NCBI GenBank assembly: GCA_002333125.1
Contig: DDBM01000125.1
Coordinates: forward strand, 1 to 5,660
Source: Moraxellaceae bacterium UBA2032
Lineage (GTDB): Bacteria; Pseudomonadota; Gammaproteobacteria; Pseudomonadales; Moraxellaceae
DNA: 5,660 nt
Direction: 5' to 3'
The notes beneath the pieces are model-generated. The model ran no database searches. It was not told where the DNA came from and was given only the letters and a program-made list of their open reading frames with translations. Made by a program: the position numbers and the translations under genes. This document shows, piece after piece, positions 1-5,660 of this stretch (position 1 is the first letter of the stretch; each line of letters starts with the position of its first letter).

Positions 1-81
1 ACGCATACGTTGGGGATGGAGTGAGGCAACAAAACACCATTAACCCTCTACGCTTTTAAATATTCCTAACCCATTTTCTTG

Positions 82-110
82 TTGACTATCTGAATGTCAT
101 CAGCTATTTT
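82..110 (+). promoter_or_regulatory. Candidate sigma-70-type promoter for the small secreted protein
   Basis: A -35-like TTGACT at 82-87 is followed after exactly 17 bases by a -10-like TATTTT at 105-110. This is near-consensus spacing and a five-of-six -35 match. Transcription would start near 117 and leave a leader of about 100 bases before the ATG at 221. That leader contains two palindromes at 145-169. It is the best promoter-like arrangement in the left 220 bases, but it rests on motif reading only. Confidence 0.5.
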
Positions 111-144
111 TACGAGATACTCAGCCTATAAACACATACATAAT

Positions 145-169
145 ACAGTATACTGTGTCGTAAGTACGA
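145..169. repeat. Two adjacent perfect palindromes in the leader of the secreted-protein gene
   Basis: Bases 145-156 read ACAGTATACTGT, a perfect 12-base palindrome with no spacer. One base later, 158-169 read TCGTAAGTACGA, with 5-base arms around a 2-base centre. A further ACTGT at 170-174 repeats the right half of the first palindrome 18 bases downstream. The pair lies after the predicted -10 box and before the ATG at 221, so it could be a repressor operator or leader structure. TATACT at 149-154 also resembles a -10 box, but I see no matching -35. The CTGT-N8-ACAG order of a classical LexA box is not present. Confidence 0.45.
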
Positions 170-220
170 ACTGTATTTGGCCTAAAAACGTCCTACCACC
201 ATACTTTAAATGGAATTTCC

Positions 221-604
221 ATGTATAAACTACCCGTTGTAATTATGTGTTATTTAATCTCTATGTCAGCTTTTTCTGCTGAACTTATGCCTATTAGTGA
301 TGACGAAATAAGCGGCGGTGCAACATGCTTAATTATGAGTCCTCAAGGAAAAGTGTTGGTAGACGAACGCGTCAAAATTGATGGTATATTATTGGATATA
401 CAGAAAAAATCGGTAACTATCAACACAAAATACTGGCAAGGGGAAGATCTGGAAATCCGCTTCTCTTTGAATAAAGGGAAACTACTTGAGGATAAAAAAG
501 GGGGATTCTCTGTTGGTAAAGGACCTATCGGTAAGTTGTCATTTAATTATAAAGGCATTAAAGGCACTGTAAAAGCGCACGAGCAGTGCTTCGGTGGGGA
601 TTAA
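221..604 (+). CDS. Small secreted protein of unknown function
   Basis: I do not recognise a family for this 127-residue protein. Residues 1-20 look like a Sec signal peptide: Lys at position 3, a hydrophobic core, and a Phe-Ser-Ala ending that suggests cleavage before Glu21. The mature part begins with a short acidic stretch, LMPISDDEISGG (22-33). It then reads as alternating hydrophobic and charged residues, as in a small beta-rich domain, with a Gly/Lys-rich segment at about 84-118. Mature Cys36 and Cys123 lie near the two ends and could form a disulfide in the periplasm or outside the cell. The acidic stretch loosely recalls the start of some DUF6160-like exported proteins, but the usual following Gly-Gln is absent, so I do not assign it. 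The start is supported by the signal peptide and a weak GGA six bases upstream. It has its own promoter candidate and sits 152 bases from the next gene, so it is probably a separate unit. Confidence 0.75.
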   Translation: MYKLPVVIMCYLISMSAFSAELMPISDDEISGGATCLIMSPQGKVLVDERVKIDGILLDIQKKSVTINTKYWQGEDLEIRFSLNKGKLLEDKKGGFSVGKGPIGKLSFNYKGIKGTVKAHEQCFGGD

Positions 605-669
605 TTTTGCTTTTTAAAATCATAAGGCAGTATATAGATTATAGAGTTTTAGCTCTCAAACATTTCGTT

Positions 670-693
670 TCTCAACGATAGTATTCGGTGAGA
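670..693 (+). other. Imperfect hairpin in the gap before the MBOAT gene
   Basis: TCTCA (670-674) pairs with TGAGA (689-693), and CGA (676-678) pairs with TCG (685-687). One A/G mismatch separates the two helices and the loop is 6 bases. It lies between the stop at 604 and the promoter candidate at 708. No T-run follows on the plus strand, so it is a poor intrinsic terminator. It could be a 3' end structure of the upstream transcript, an operator-like inverted repeat, or chance in AT-rich DNA. Nothing else is recognisable in the 605-756 gap apart from the promoter candidate. Confidence 0.3.
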
Positions 694-707
694 CTCTTAA
701 TTTAAAA

Positions 708-737
708 TTGATTAACAAAATTCAACCTAATTAAAAT
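708..737 (+). promoter_or_regulatory. Candidate promoter for the MBOAT-SGNH pair
   Basis: TTGATT at 708-713 and TAAAAT at 732-737 are separated by 18 bases and resemble -35 and -10 boxes. The start point would fall near 744, giving a very short leader to the ATG at 757. The surroundings are strongly AT-rich, so chance matches are likely and confidence is limited. The ribosome binding site before 757 is weak, with only a GAG-containing stretch near 746-749. Confidence 0.35.
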
Positions 738-756
738 ATAAACGCTGAGTGTCTGT

Positions 757-2178
757 ATGTTATTTCCAACCGTGGAATATGCTATTTTTTTTCTTGTTGT
801 GCTGGCAGTTACTTGGATACTGGTTGAGTATAACGAACTGAAGAAAAATTTTTTATTAGCGGTGAGTTATCTGTTTTATGGCTTTTGGGATTGGCATTAT
901 ATCCCTCTGCTATTTATTATTTCTCTAGTCAGTGGCCTGGTTGCCCAACAAATTCAAACGGCCGCTCTACCTAAATCGCGTAAAAGATGGCTGATAACAG
1001 GCATCGTTTTTTGTTTAGCCACCCTTGTTTATTATAAGTATGTGGGCTTTTTCATCATTAGCTTACTCGATATCTGTCGATTATTTGATGTACAACCACA
1101 ATGGCACATCACTAGTCCCATGCTGCCACTCGGTGTGTCATTTTTTGTGTTTCATGCCATTTCGTTAATGAGCGATGCTTACCGCCACAAACTCAGCAAT
1201 AAAGTCAATTTACGCGATGCGTTGTTATATATTGCTTTTTTCCCACAACTCATTGCAGGCCCTATTCTCAGGGCTTCCGCTTTTTTGCCACAACTAACGG
1301 CCAAATGCAATCCACAAACTATTCGAGTAAACCTAGCCTTGATGCTGATTTGCTCTGGCTTATTCAAAAAAGTCGTTATTTCTAATACCTTGGCGACTCA
1401 ATTAGTTGACCCCGTTTTTGCCTCACCTGCATCATATGGCATGGCCGATACTCTGTTAGCTATTTATGGTTATGCTGCACAAATTTATTGTGACTTTTCT
1501 GGTTATACCAGTATTGCTGCTGGCTGTGCCATGTTACTTGGCTATAGCTTTCCGCGAAACTTTAATGCCCCTTATTATGCGACTGACCCTCAAGACTTTT
1601 GGCGACGCTGGCATATTTCGTTATCGACTTGGCTACGTGATTACTTATATATCCCATTAGGAGGCTCACAGGGTGGTGTAACGCGCACCTATGTTAATCT
1701 CTTTATCACCATGGTGTTAGGCGGTTTGTGGCATGGAGCTAATTGGACTTTTGTTATTTGGGGTGCGCTACATGGCAGTTACTTGGTGATACACCGTTAC
1801 TGGAGCAGTCTTAATATCCCTCTCTTATTACGGTTACGAGAAGCATCGTCATGGCGTTGGATATCTCGACTGTTGTTGTTTCATGCTGTCTGTGTAGCTT
1901 GGATATTTTTTCGTGCGCCGTCATTTGAAATTGCGTTTGCCATGTTTAATAGTTTATCTGTACCAACACAACTGACGCTTGCAAGTTGGCCCATTATTAT
2001 CATGTTAGCGTTGGGACTGTTTATGCAATATAGGCCAAAGCGGTGGGATGTAGGTGTAGAGCAAGAATTGGCACGCTGGCCACTCTTGATTCGTGGTGCT
2101 TGCTTGGCGGTCATTATTTTTGCGATTGAGGTGTTGGGACCCAGCGGCGTTGCTCCTTTTATTTACTTCCAATTTTAA
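757..2178 (+). CDS. MBOAT-family membrane O-acyltransferase (AlgI/PatA type)
   Basis: This 473-residue polytopic inner-membrane protein belongs to the DltB/AlgI branch of the MBOAT family. Those proteins move acyl groups, usually acetyl, from a cytoplasmic donor toward an extracytoplasmic polymer. Hydrophobic segments run through most of the chain. The family signatures occur in order: a PLGVSFFVFHAIS-type segment (124-136), FFPQLIAGPILR (161-172), DFSGYTSIAAG (246-256), FWRRWHISLSTWLRDYLYIPLGG (281-303) and GGLWHGANW (322-330). His286 (WHIS) and His326 (LWHG) are the two conserved histidines, the latter being the usual catalytic one. The late AWIFFRA segment (381-387) and the FIYFQF end match the usual AlgI-type C terminus, so the protein is full length at the family's normal size. 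The SGNH gene follows 11 bases after the stop, which is the normal partnership for two-component O-acetylation. The acceptor is not shown; peptidoglycan (PatA-like) and exopolysaccharide (AlgI-like) are both possible. Confidence 0.93.
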   Translation: MLFPTVEYAIFFLVVLAVTWILVEYNELKKNFLLAVSYLFYGFWDWHYIPLLFIISLVSGLVAQQIQTAALPKSRKRWLITGIVFCLATLVYYKYVGFFIISLLDICRLFDVQPQWHITSPMLPLGVSFFVFHAISLMSDAYRHKLSNKVNLRDALLYIAFFPQLIAGPILRASAFLPQLTAKCNPQTIRVNLALMLICSGLFKKVVISNTLATQLVDPVFASPASYGMADTLLAIYGYAAQIYCDFSGYTSIAAGCAMLLGYSFPRNFNAPYYATDPQDFWRRWHISLSTWLRDYLYIPLGGSQGGVTRTYVNLFITMVLGGLWHGANWTFVIWGALHGSYLVIHRYWSSLNIPLLLRLREASSWRWISRLLLFHAVCVAWIFFRAPSFEIAFAMFNSLSVPTQLTLASWPIIIMLALGLFMQYRPKRWDVGVEQELARWPLLIRGACLAVIIFAIEVLGPSGVAPFIYFQF

Positions 2179-2189
2179 GTGATTCAGTC

Positions 2190-3281
2190 ATGAGCGTTCC
2201 CCAACTCACCAACTCTACGAAACAAATGACACTTGTTATGTTGAGTTTTTTGGCCACTATCTTTTTACTCGAGTCAGGCGGTTTGGTGGTATGGGCTCAG
2301 CGTTTAGAGATTGGCTCTTTACGCTCGTTTGCTGAACCTATCACTCAAAAAGCCCATGACCATGTCTCAGTGTTAGGTATTGCGTATTGGCGTAATACCC
2401 TATTAACCAGTTTAGCTAACATCGGTTGGTCCGATAGCCCTGTCGTCGATTCACCCACTAAGACATCGCCCACAACAACAAGCGCCGTGACAAGATGCCC
2501 TCCTCCTGCCGTACAAGCTGTAACGACAGCCACACCACTAGCCCCGAAAACACCAAAATCTTTAACGCCGTCAGATGTACCTGTCTTAACGCCTCTACCT
2601 TCGCTTTTACCTCATATAACAGCCAATACGCCTCGGCAGATTGGTTTGGTTGGCGACTCCATGATGGCCGTTGGCTTAAGCTCTACGCTTTTGCGAGAGG
2701 CTGCGAAACGCCCAGACCTTCATATTATTAAGGCATTTCGTTCAGGAACAGGATTAGCTAGACCAGATGCGTTTAATTGGCTGGCTGAATATCCTGCCAT
2801 GCTTGGCACACACCAACCTGATGTCGTCATTGTCGCTATTGGCGCGAACGATGCTCAAGGCTTTGTTGAGAATGGCAAGGTATTAGCTTATGGTACAGAA
2901 AAATGGATTCAAGTCTATCATCAACGCGTGACAGACTTTATGAATATGATTAGTGCAAATGGCCAATATGTGCTTTGGGTTGGTATGCCGCCCATGAAAC
3001 AATCATTTTTTAATACCAAAATGGCATTGATTAATCGTATTACCTATAGCGTTGTCAGCCAGTATCCTCAAGCAACGTGGTGGAATCCTGTACGCTATAT
3101 TGGTGACGATAATGGGCAGTTTCGTGAGTTTGGCGCGTTGGCTGATGGTAAAGTCAGCCGCTTACGCTCTGCGGACGGCATTCATTTCTCAGATGAAGGA
3201 GCAAGTCTTTTAACATCTGAGTTAATCAACTGGCTTACGCCCACACCAGTGGCCATTAGTGGAAAAACGCCTCCGCAATGA
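2190..3281 (+). CDS. Membrane-anchored SGNH/GDSL-fold protein, DUF459 type, partner of the MBOAT protein
   Basis: The 363-residue protein has a short cytoplasmic start and one transmembrane anchor at about 14-36. A membrane-proximal stretch follows, then a Pro/Thr/Ser-rich linker at about 88-149. The catalytic domain spans about 150-348 and should be periplasmic. SGNH blocks are visible: GDS with nucleophile Ser157, the glycine block SGTGLARPD (185-193), GAND with Asn220, and DGIH with Asp329 and His332. The GTGLARPDAFNW wording and the overall order resemble the DUF459 branch. In O-acetylation systems such as PatB and AlgJ, an SGNH protein places acetyl groups passed on by an MBOAT partner; other family members act as esterases. 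All catalytic residues are present, so an active enzyme is likely, but sequence alone does not tell transfer from hydrolysis. The gene begins 11 bases after the MBOAT stop with no clear Shine-Dalgarno, suggesting translational coupling. It ends 27 bases from a converging gene. Confidence 0.88.
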   Translation: MSVPQLTNSTKQMTLVMLSFLATIFLLESGGLVVWAQRLEIGSLRSFAEPITQKAHDHVSVLGIAYWRNTLLTSLANIGWSDSPVVDSPTKTSPTTTSAVTRCPPPAVQAVTTATPLAPKTPKSLTPSDVPVLTPLPSLLPHITANTPRQIGLVGDSMMAVGLSSTLLREAAKRPDLHIIKAFRSGTGLARPDAFNWLAEYPAMLGTHQPDVVIVAIGANDAQGFVENGKVLAYGTEKWIQVYHQRVTDFMNMISANGQYVLWVGMPPMKQSFFNTKMALINRITYSVVSQYPQATWWNPVRYIGDDNGQFREFGALADGKVSRLRSADGIHFSDEGASLLTSELINWLTPTPVAISGKTPPQ

Positions 3282-3308
3282 TGATTGTGCATCCGTGGCA
3301 GACTAAAA

Positions 3309-4412
3309 CTACGGTTGGCAGGGATTTTCTAGCTGTATGGGTTTAAAAGGCGCGCCATTTGGCCACACGCCTAAAAATAACTGCTCTGTCGTTCCTTTCG
3401 CAAAAACGATGGAAGACGACAGACTATCGCTGGCTACGCCTTGATCAACCAAACTTAGCACTTTCCAAAAACCATAAAAGTCTAATTGATTCAATGAGGA
3501 TGACGCTTCAAACCCTGCACGGCCTCGAATAATACGCGGAAATTGACTATCTGATAAGGCAAAGTCATAACGACTATCGGGCGCACCTGGAGAACCATGG
3601 GCAGAACGTACCGTTGCCTCACCATATTGGTCTGAAGGTAACAGCATCAACACGCGCTGGTCTGAATTAACACCACATAATTGACTCATAATTTTACGCG
3701 CAGTTGGCACACCTATAGTGGTATCAGCCGCGCCTGTTATCAGAACCATCGGCAAAGAGGGGGGGAGTTTTTGCACGTCTCCGATAATACTCTTAGCCTC
3801 CATCCCCGTTGCCACATGATGTGCATCACCAGGTGCTATTAAAACCAATGCTTTTGGTGCAGGTAGCCCCCAGTGGTCAGGTTGGATGGCGATATTTAAA
3901 GAAATAGCCGCACCCATCGAATAACCAACATACAGCACTCTATTCGTGTCAATTTCTAAGCCGTTCTCTGCAAACAACTTGAGTGCGGATAAATTTGCTG
4001 CCACCGCATTAGTCGTCACTACTTGTGGTGAGGTAGCCGAAGACTCTTGATAGACGGGATACACAACCACATGGCCACTACGCGCCAAATGATCAATCAT
4101 TGCGCCAAAATTTTTAGGGTTCATCCCTTGCCAACCATGATGAAAGAACACCACAGGCACTTTCGTTTTATCATTTAATGGCGGTTGTTCAGGTAAAAAA
4201 ACATACACACGCTGTGCGCCTTCACCATAGGCGAGCACTTTAACAGCGGCATGGACTTGTTGTTTTTTATACGCATCGGGTGAAAATTGAGCGGTCATCT
4301 GAGTAATGGAAGGCTCAAGTATTTGATATTCTGTATCGCCTGCACAAGCATCGACACTCATACTAAGCATAATGACTTTTAAAAGCTGGTTCATACGCGT
4401 CATGGCAAACAT
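3309..4412 (-). CDS. Exported alpha/beta-hydrolase-fold esterase or lipase-like protein
   Basis: The fold is clear from its motifs, numbered from the ATG at 4412 (367 residues). HHGWQG (91-96) lies where the oxyanion loop sits. GYSMG (163-167) is the nucleophile elbow with Ser165. Asp230 in GAADTT and His272 in AHGSPG complete a plausible triad. The N terminus has a basic-hydrophobic stretch ending DACA, consistent with signal peptidase I cleavage after Ala24. A lipobox reading is weaker because Asp precedes Ala-Cys. Cys246 and Cys365 remain as a possible disulfide. It resembles the dienelactone-hydrolase/chlorophyllase-like group of secreted esterases; the substrate is unknown. The start is uncertain: the frame extends to a TTG at 4424, and in-frame ATGs lie at 4412, 4403 and 4394. 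None has a strong ribosome site; 4412 has a weak GAAAAG five bases upstream. It lies 56 bases after the CxxC membrane-protein gene on the same strand, so co-transcription is possible. Confidence 0.85.
   Translation of the reverse strand: MFAMTRMNQLLKVIMLSMSVDACAGDTEYQILEPSITQMTAQFSPDAYKKQQVHAAVKVLAYGEGAQRVYVFLPEQPPLNDKTKVPVVFFHHGWQGMNPKNFGAMIDHLARSGHVVVYPVYQESSATSPQVVTTNAVAANLSALKLFAENGLEIDTNRVLYVGYSMGAAISLNIAIQPDHWGLPAPKALVLIAPGDAHHVATGMEAKSIIGDVQKLPPSLPMVLITGAADTTIGVPTARKIMSQLCGVNSDQRVLMLLPSDQYGEATVRSAHGSPGAPDSRYDFALSDSQFPRIIRGRAGFEASSSLNQLDFYGFWKVLSLVDQGVASDSLSSSIVFAKGTTEQLFLGVWPNGAPFKPIQLENPCQP
3348..3372 (-). other. Terminator-like hairpin inside the 3' end of the hydrolase gene
   Basis: On the minus-strand transcript, AGGCGUGU (3372-3365) pairs with GCGCGCCU (3355-3348) around a 9-base loop. 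This gives eight pairs, two of them G-U wobbles, followed directly by UUU and then AAA. The plus-strand copy would have A-C mismatches instead of the wobbles, so the fold favours the minus-strand RNA. The U-tract is short and the hairpin lies about 37 bases before the hydrolase stop codon, so real termination here is doubtful. The 27-base gap between the converging genes (3282-3308) holds no better candidate. Confidence 0.25.
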
Positions 4413-4468
4413 ACTACTTTTCAAGATGGCACACCATTTGAGAAAACTGATTCCCTAGTTGGATAAAA

Positions 4469-5347
4469 TCACTTATCTGAAGAATCAACATATCCGTTAC
4501 CATCAAAGATATATAACTGATTTTTCACCTTGTCATCTTTAGGAAATGTGCCTGTGCGAGCGACTAATAAATCAGGATATTGTGTATTTGGCTTCGGGAC
4601 AATGGATATTTTACCGTTATATTGCCAACATTTACGATAATACTCATCTGTGGGTGGCACAGTTTCATCACAATCACCAGAGTTATTTTCCTCTGTGGTG
4701 ATATTACCAAGGTCACGCCAAACATCTCCTGCAAAGGAAAAGATAGTTTTGCCTGATGTGGACATCCCCATATTACCATAACTGGTATCCAGTAAAAACG
4801 AAGTCGTTTGTTTAGACAGTGCAAGTGGCTCAGGTTTGACATCGTAAGCGTCTCCCCACGAGCCAAACGAGGTAAAACTTACTTGTTTTGAGATAACTTG
4901 CCATCCATTTGCTTGTTTTTTATAGGTTATCGCACCAATTTCAGGTGCGCAGACATGGCATGATTCAGCATCGCCAGTCATTTCATTCAGACTGTGTGTG
5001 AGCGTAAAGACAACGTAGATAGTTTCTATCCCATACGTCAATTTTTTATCAAACCAAATACTACTGACTTTATGTTTACCCGTTTTAATTTTGCCATGTT
5101 TTGTGTTTACAGCAAAAAGAGTATTGAATGCCTCCACCTTAGTTGGCGTTGGTACATTGATAGCGGCCTGACTAGCAGAAGCCTGTACGGCCACTGTTTG
5201 TGCTTGCATAGTCTCTTTTGTATGATTGTCTGTGGCTACTGTTTGCTGTAGCTTAAAATACAAAAAAATGGCTACGCTAATGGCAACCACTAATGCAACC
5301 GATAAAACACCAATTAAAATTGGCTGCGTGGATGAATGTTGACTCAT
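4469..5347 (-). CDS. Single-pass membrane protein with periplasmic CxxC domain, function unknown
   Basis: I do not recognise a named family for this 292-residue protein. A short polar start is followed by one strong transmembrane segment at about 10-32 with no good cleavage site, which suggests an inner-membrane anchor. A Gln/Ala/Thr-rich stretch at about 35-68 looks like a flexible linker. The rest, about 70-292, appears to be a soluble beta-rich periplasmic domain with many aromatic and polar residues. It carries a CHVC motif (Cys130 and Cys133) followed by APEIGAITY, plus Cys226 and Cys240. The cysteines could form two disulfides or bind a metal or cofactor; a lone CHVC lacks the CxxCH arrangement for haem attachment. 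The start is well supported by AGGAGG six bases upstream of the ATG. It follows folB after 32 bases and precedes the hydrolase on the same strand, so it is probably co-transcribed with folB. Confidence 0.8.
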   Translation of the reverse strand: MSQHSSTQPILIGVLSVALVVAISVAIFLYFKLQQTVATDNHTKETMQAQTVAVQASASQAAINVPTPTKVEAFNTLFAVNTKHGKIKTGKHKVSSIWFDKKLTYGIETIYVVFTLTHSLNEMTGDAESCHVCAPEIGAITYKKQANGWQVISKQVSFTSFGSWGDAYDVKPEPLALSKQTTSFLLDTSYGNMGMSTSGKTIFSFAGDVWRDLGNITTEENNSGDCDETVPPTDEYYRKCWQYNGKISIVPKPNTQYPDLLVARTGTFPKDDKVKNQLYIFDGNGYVDSSDK

Positions 5348-5353
5348 ACTTCC

Positions 5354-5359
5354 CCTCCT
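5354..5359 (-). promoter_or_regulatory. Strong ribosome binding site fixing the start of the CxxC membrane-protein gene
   Basis: The minus strand reads AGGAGG here, a perfect Shine-Dalgarno core, with six bases between it and the ATG at 5347-5345. It lies in the 32-base gap after the folB stop. It is the clearest ribosome site in the window and supports this start over any internal one. Confidence 0.8.
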
Positions 5360-5379
5360 AGGGCTATCATGGCTATTAC

Positions 5380-5660
5380 TTACTCAGGCGTAAACAAACA
5401 CGGCACGCCTTTATCCCCCCGTTCAATCATCAACCCCACACTATCCGCCGATGGCAATGCCGCAGGTTTTGACAATTTCAAACGTAACCACGTTACGCCA
5501 AATTCAGCCATCAACAAGGCGGCTATTTTTTCGGCCAGTGTTTCAATTAAATGCCATTCACTCTGACTGATAAATTGCGTGAGGCGAGTCGATACTGTTT
5601 TATAGTCGAGTGCATATTGAATATCGTCCGTAGCGGCTGCTTTACGAATATCAATTGCGA
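5380..5660 (-). CDS. folB: Dihydroneopterin aldolase, C-terminal part (start lies beyond the right edge)
   Basis: Translating the minus strand from 5658 to the TAA at 5382-5380 gives 92 residues that match the C-terminal three quarters of FolB. FolB cleaves 7,8-dihydroneopterin to 6-hydroxymethyl-7,8-dihydropterin and glycolaldehyde in cytoplasmic folate synthesis, as a ring-shaped oligomer. Visible family features, numbered in the fragment, are RKAA..DDI (5-13), the conserved Tyr19 in LDYKTV, Glu39 in LIETLAEKIA and the KLSKP motif (61-65) with the expected catalytic Lys64. SVGLMIERGDKG (73-84) closes the domain. By comparison with E. coli FolB from memory (about 122 residues), some 34 N-terminal residues lie outside the window. 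The reading frame is intact, with no sign of decay. It appears to be the first visible gene of the leftward cluster; its promoter is not in view. Confidence 0.93.
   Translation of the reverse strand, partial: AIDIRKAAATDDIQYALDYKTVSTRLTQFISQSEWHLIETLAEKIAALLMAEFGVTWLRLKLSKPAALPSADSVGLMIERGDKGVPCLFTPE

Noticed and set aside
1..40. A minus-strand frame beginning ATG at 40 and running off the left edge, with AGAGGG three bases upstream
   Set aside because: Only 13 residues (start MVFCCLTPSPTYA) are visible, the ribosome-site spacing is short, and nothing in it is recognisable. A divergent gene here is possible but cannot be supported.
3..59. A plus-strand frame open from the left edge to a TAA at 57-59, possibly the tail of an upstream gene
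   Set aside because: Eighteen residues with no family signature; the other two plus frames also stay open for a short stretch, so this is not evidence of coding.
145..174. LexA/SOS box reading of the palindromic leader
   Set aside because: The classical order CTGT-N8-ACAG is not present; the palindrome has ACAG before CTGT with only four bases between them.
604..620. A/T hairpin just after the secreted-protein gene as an intrinsic terminator
   Set aside because: Its arms are only five A-T pairs with no GC-rich stem, so it would not form a stable terminator.
1179..1367. Minus-strand 62-residue frame inside the MBOAT gene (similar shadows at 1881-2114 minus and 1466-1660 plus)
   Set aside because: They lie wholly within a full-length gene with clear family motifs, have no ribosome site or recognisable product, and are typical overlapping frames.
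2345..2731. Frames of 62 residues (minus) and 78 residues (plus) inside the SGNH gene
   Set aside because: They overlap the linker and nucleophile region of an intact SGNH protein and show no coding features of their own.
4564..5251. Other-frame open stretches within the CxxC membrane-protein gene on both strands
   Set aside because: The 292-residue frame has a perfect ribosome site, a transmembrane segment and full coverage; the others have no such support.
5336..5566. Plus-strand 76-residue frame at the right end
   Set aside because: It is antisense to folB, whose minus-strand translation matches the family throughout with its catalytic residues.

Overview
The window looks like ordinary chromosome from a moderately AT-rich Gram-negative bacterium, most likely a gammaproteobacterium. 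The best taxonomic clue is the FolB fragment at the right edge, whose sequence runs close to my memory of E. coli FolB. Envelope proteins with Sec-type leaders and an MBOAT/SGNH pair fit the same picture. Moraxellaceae is a guess that the sequence cannot confirm.

Layout, left to right. Positions 1-220 are non-coding: a good sigma-70-like promoter at 82-110, then two adjacent perfect palindromes at 145-169 in the expected 5' leader. Next on the plus strand is a small secreted protein of unknown function (221-604). A 152-base AT-rich gap (605-756) holds a hairpin and a second promoter candidate. It leads into a tightly spaced pair: an AlgI/PatA-type MBOAT O-acyltransferase (757-2178) and, 11 bases later, a membrane-anchored SGNH/DUF459-type protein (2190-3281). 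These face three minus-strand genes that read leftward from the right edge: the C-terminal part of folB (5380-5660), a single-pass membrane protein with a periplasmic CxxC domain (4469-5347), and an exported alpha/beta hydrolase (about 3309-4412). The two gene sets converge with only 27 bases between their stop codons.

How the genes may work together: by analogy with AlgI/AlgJ and PatA/PatB systems, the MBOAT protein would move an acyl group, usually acetyl, across the inner membrane. The SGNH protein would then place it on, or remove it from, a periplasmic polymer. The acceptor (peptidoglycan, exopolysaccharide or another glycan) cannot be read from this window, because no glycan synthesis or export genes are present. 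The minus-strand genes have short gaps and may be co-transcribed with folB, but no functional link to folate synthesis is visible. I see no mobile element, CRISPR array, tRNA or rRNA, and no convincing new multi-gene system. The most interesting points are the MBOAT/DUF459 pair, the unknown secreted protein with its palindromic leader, and the unrecognised CxxC membrane protein behind folB.
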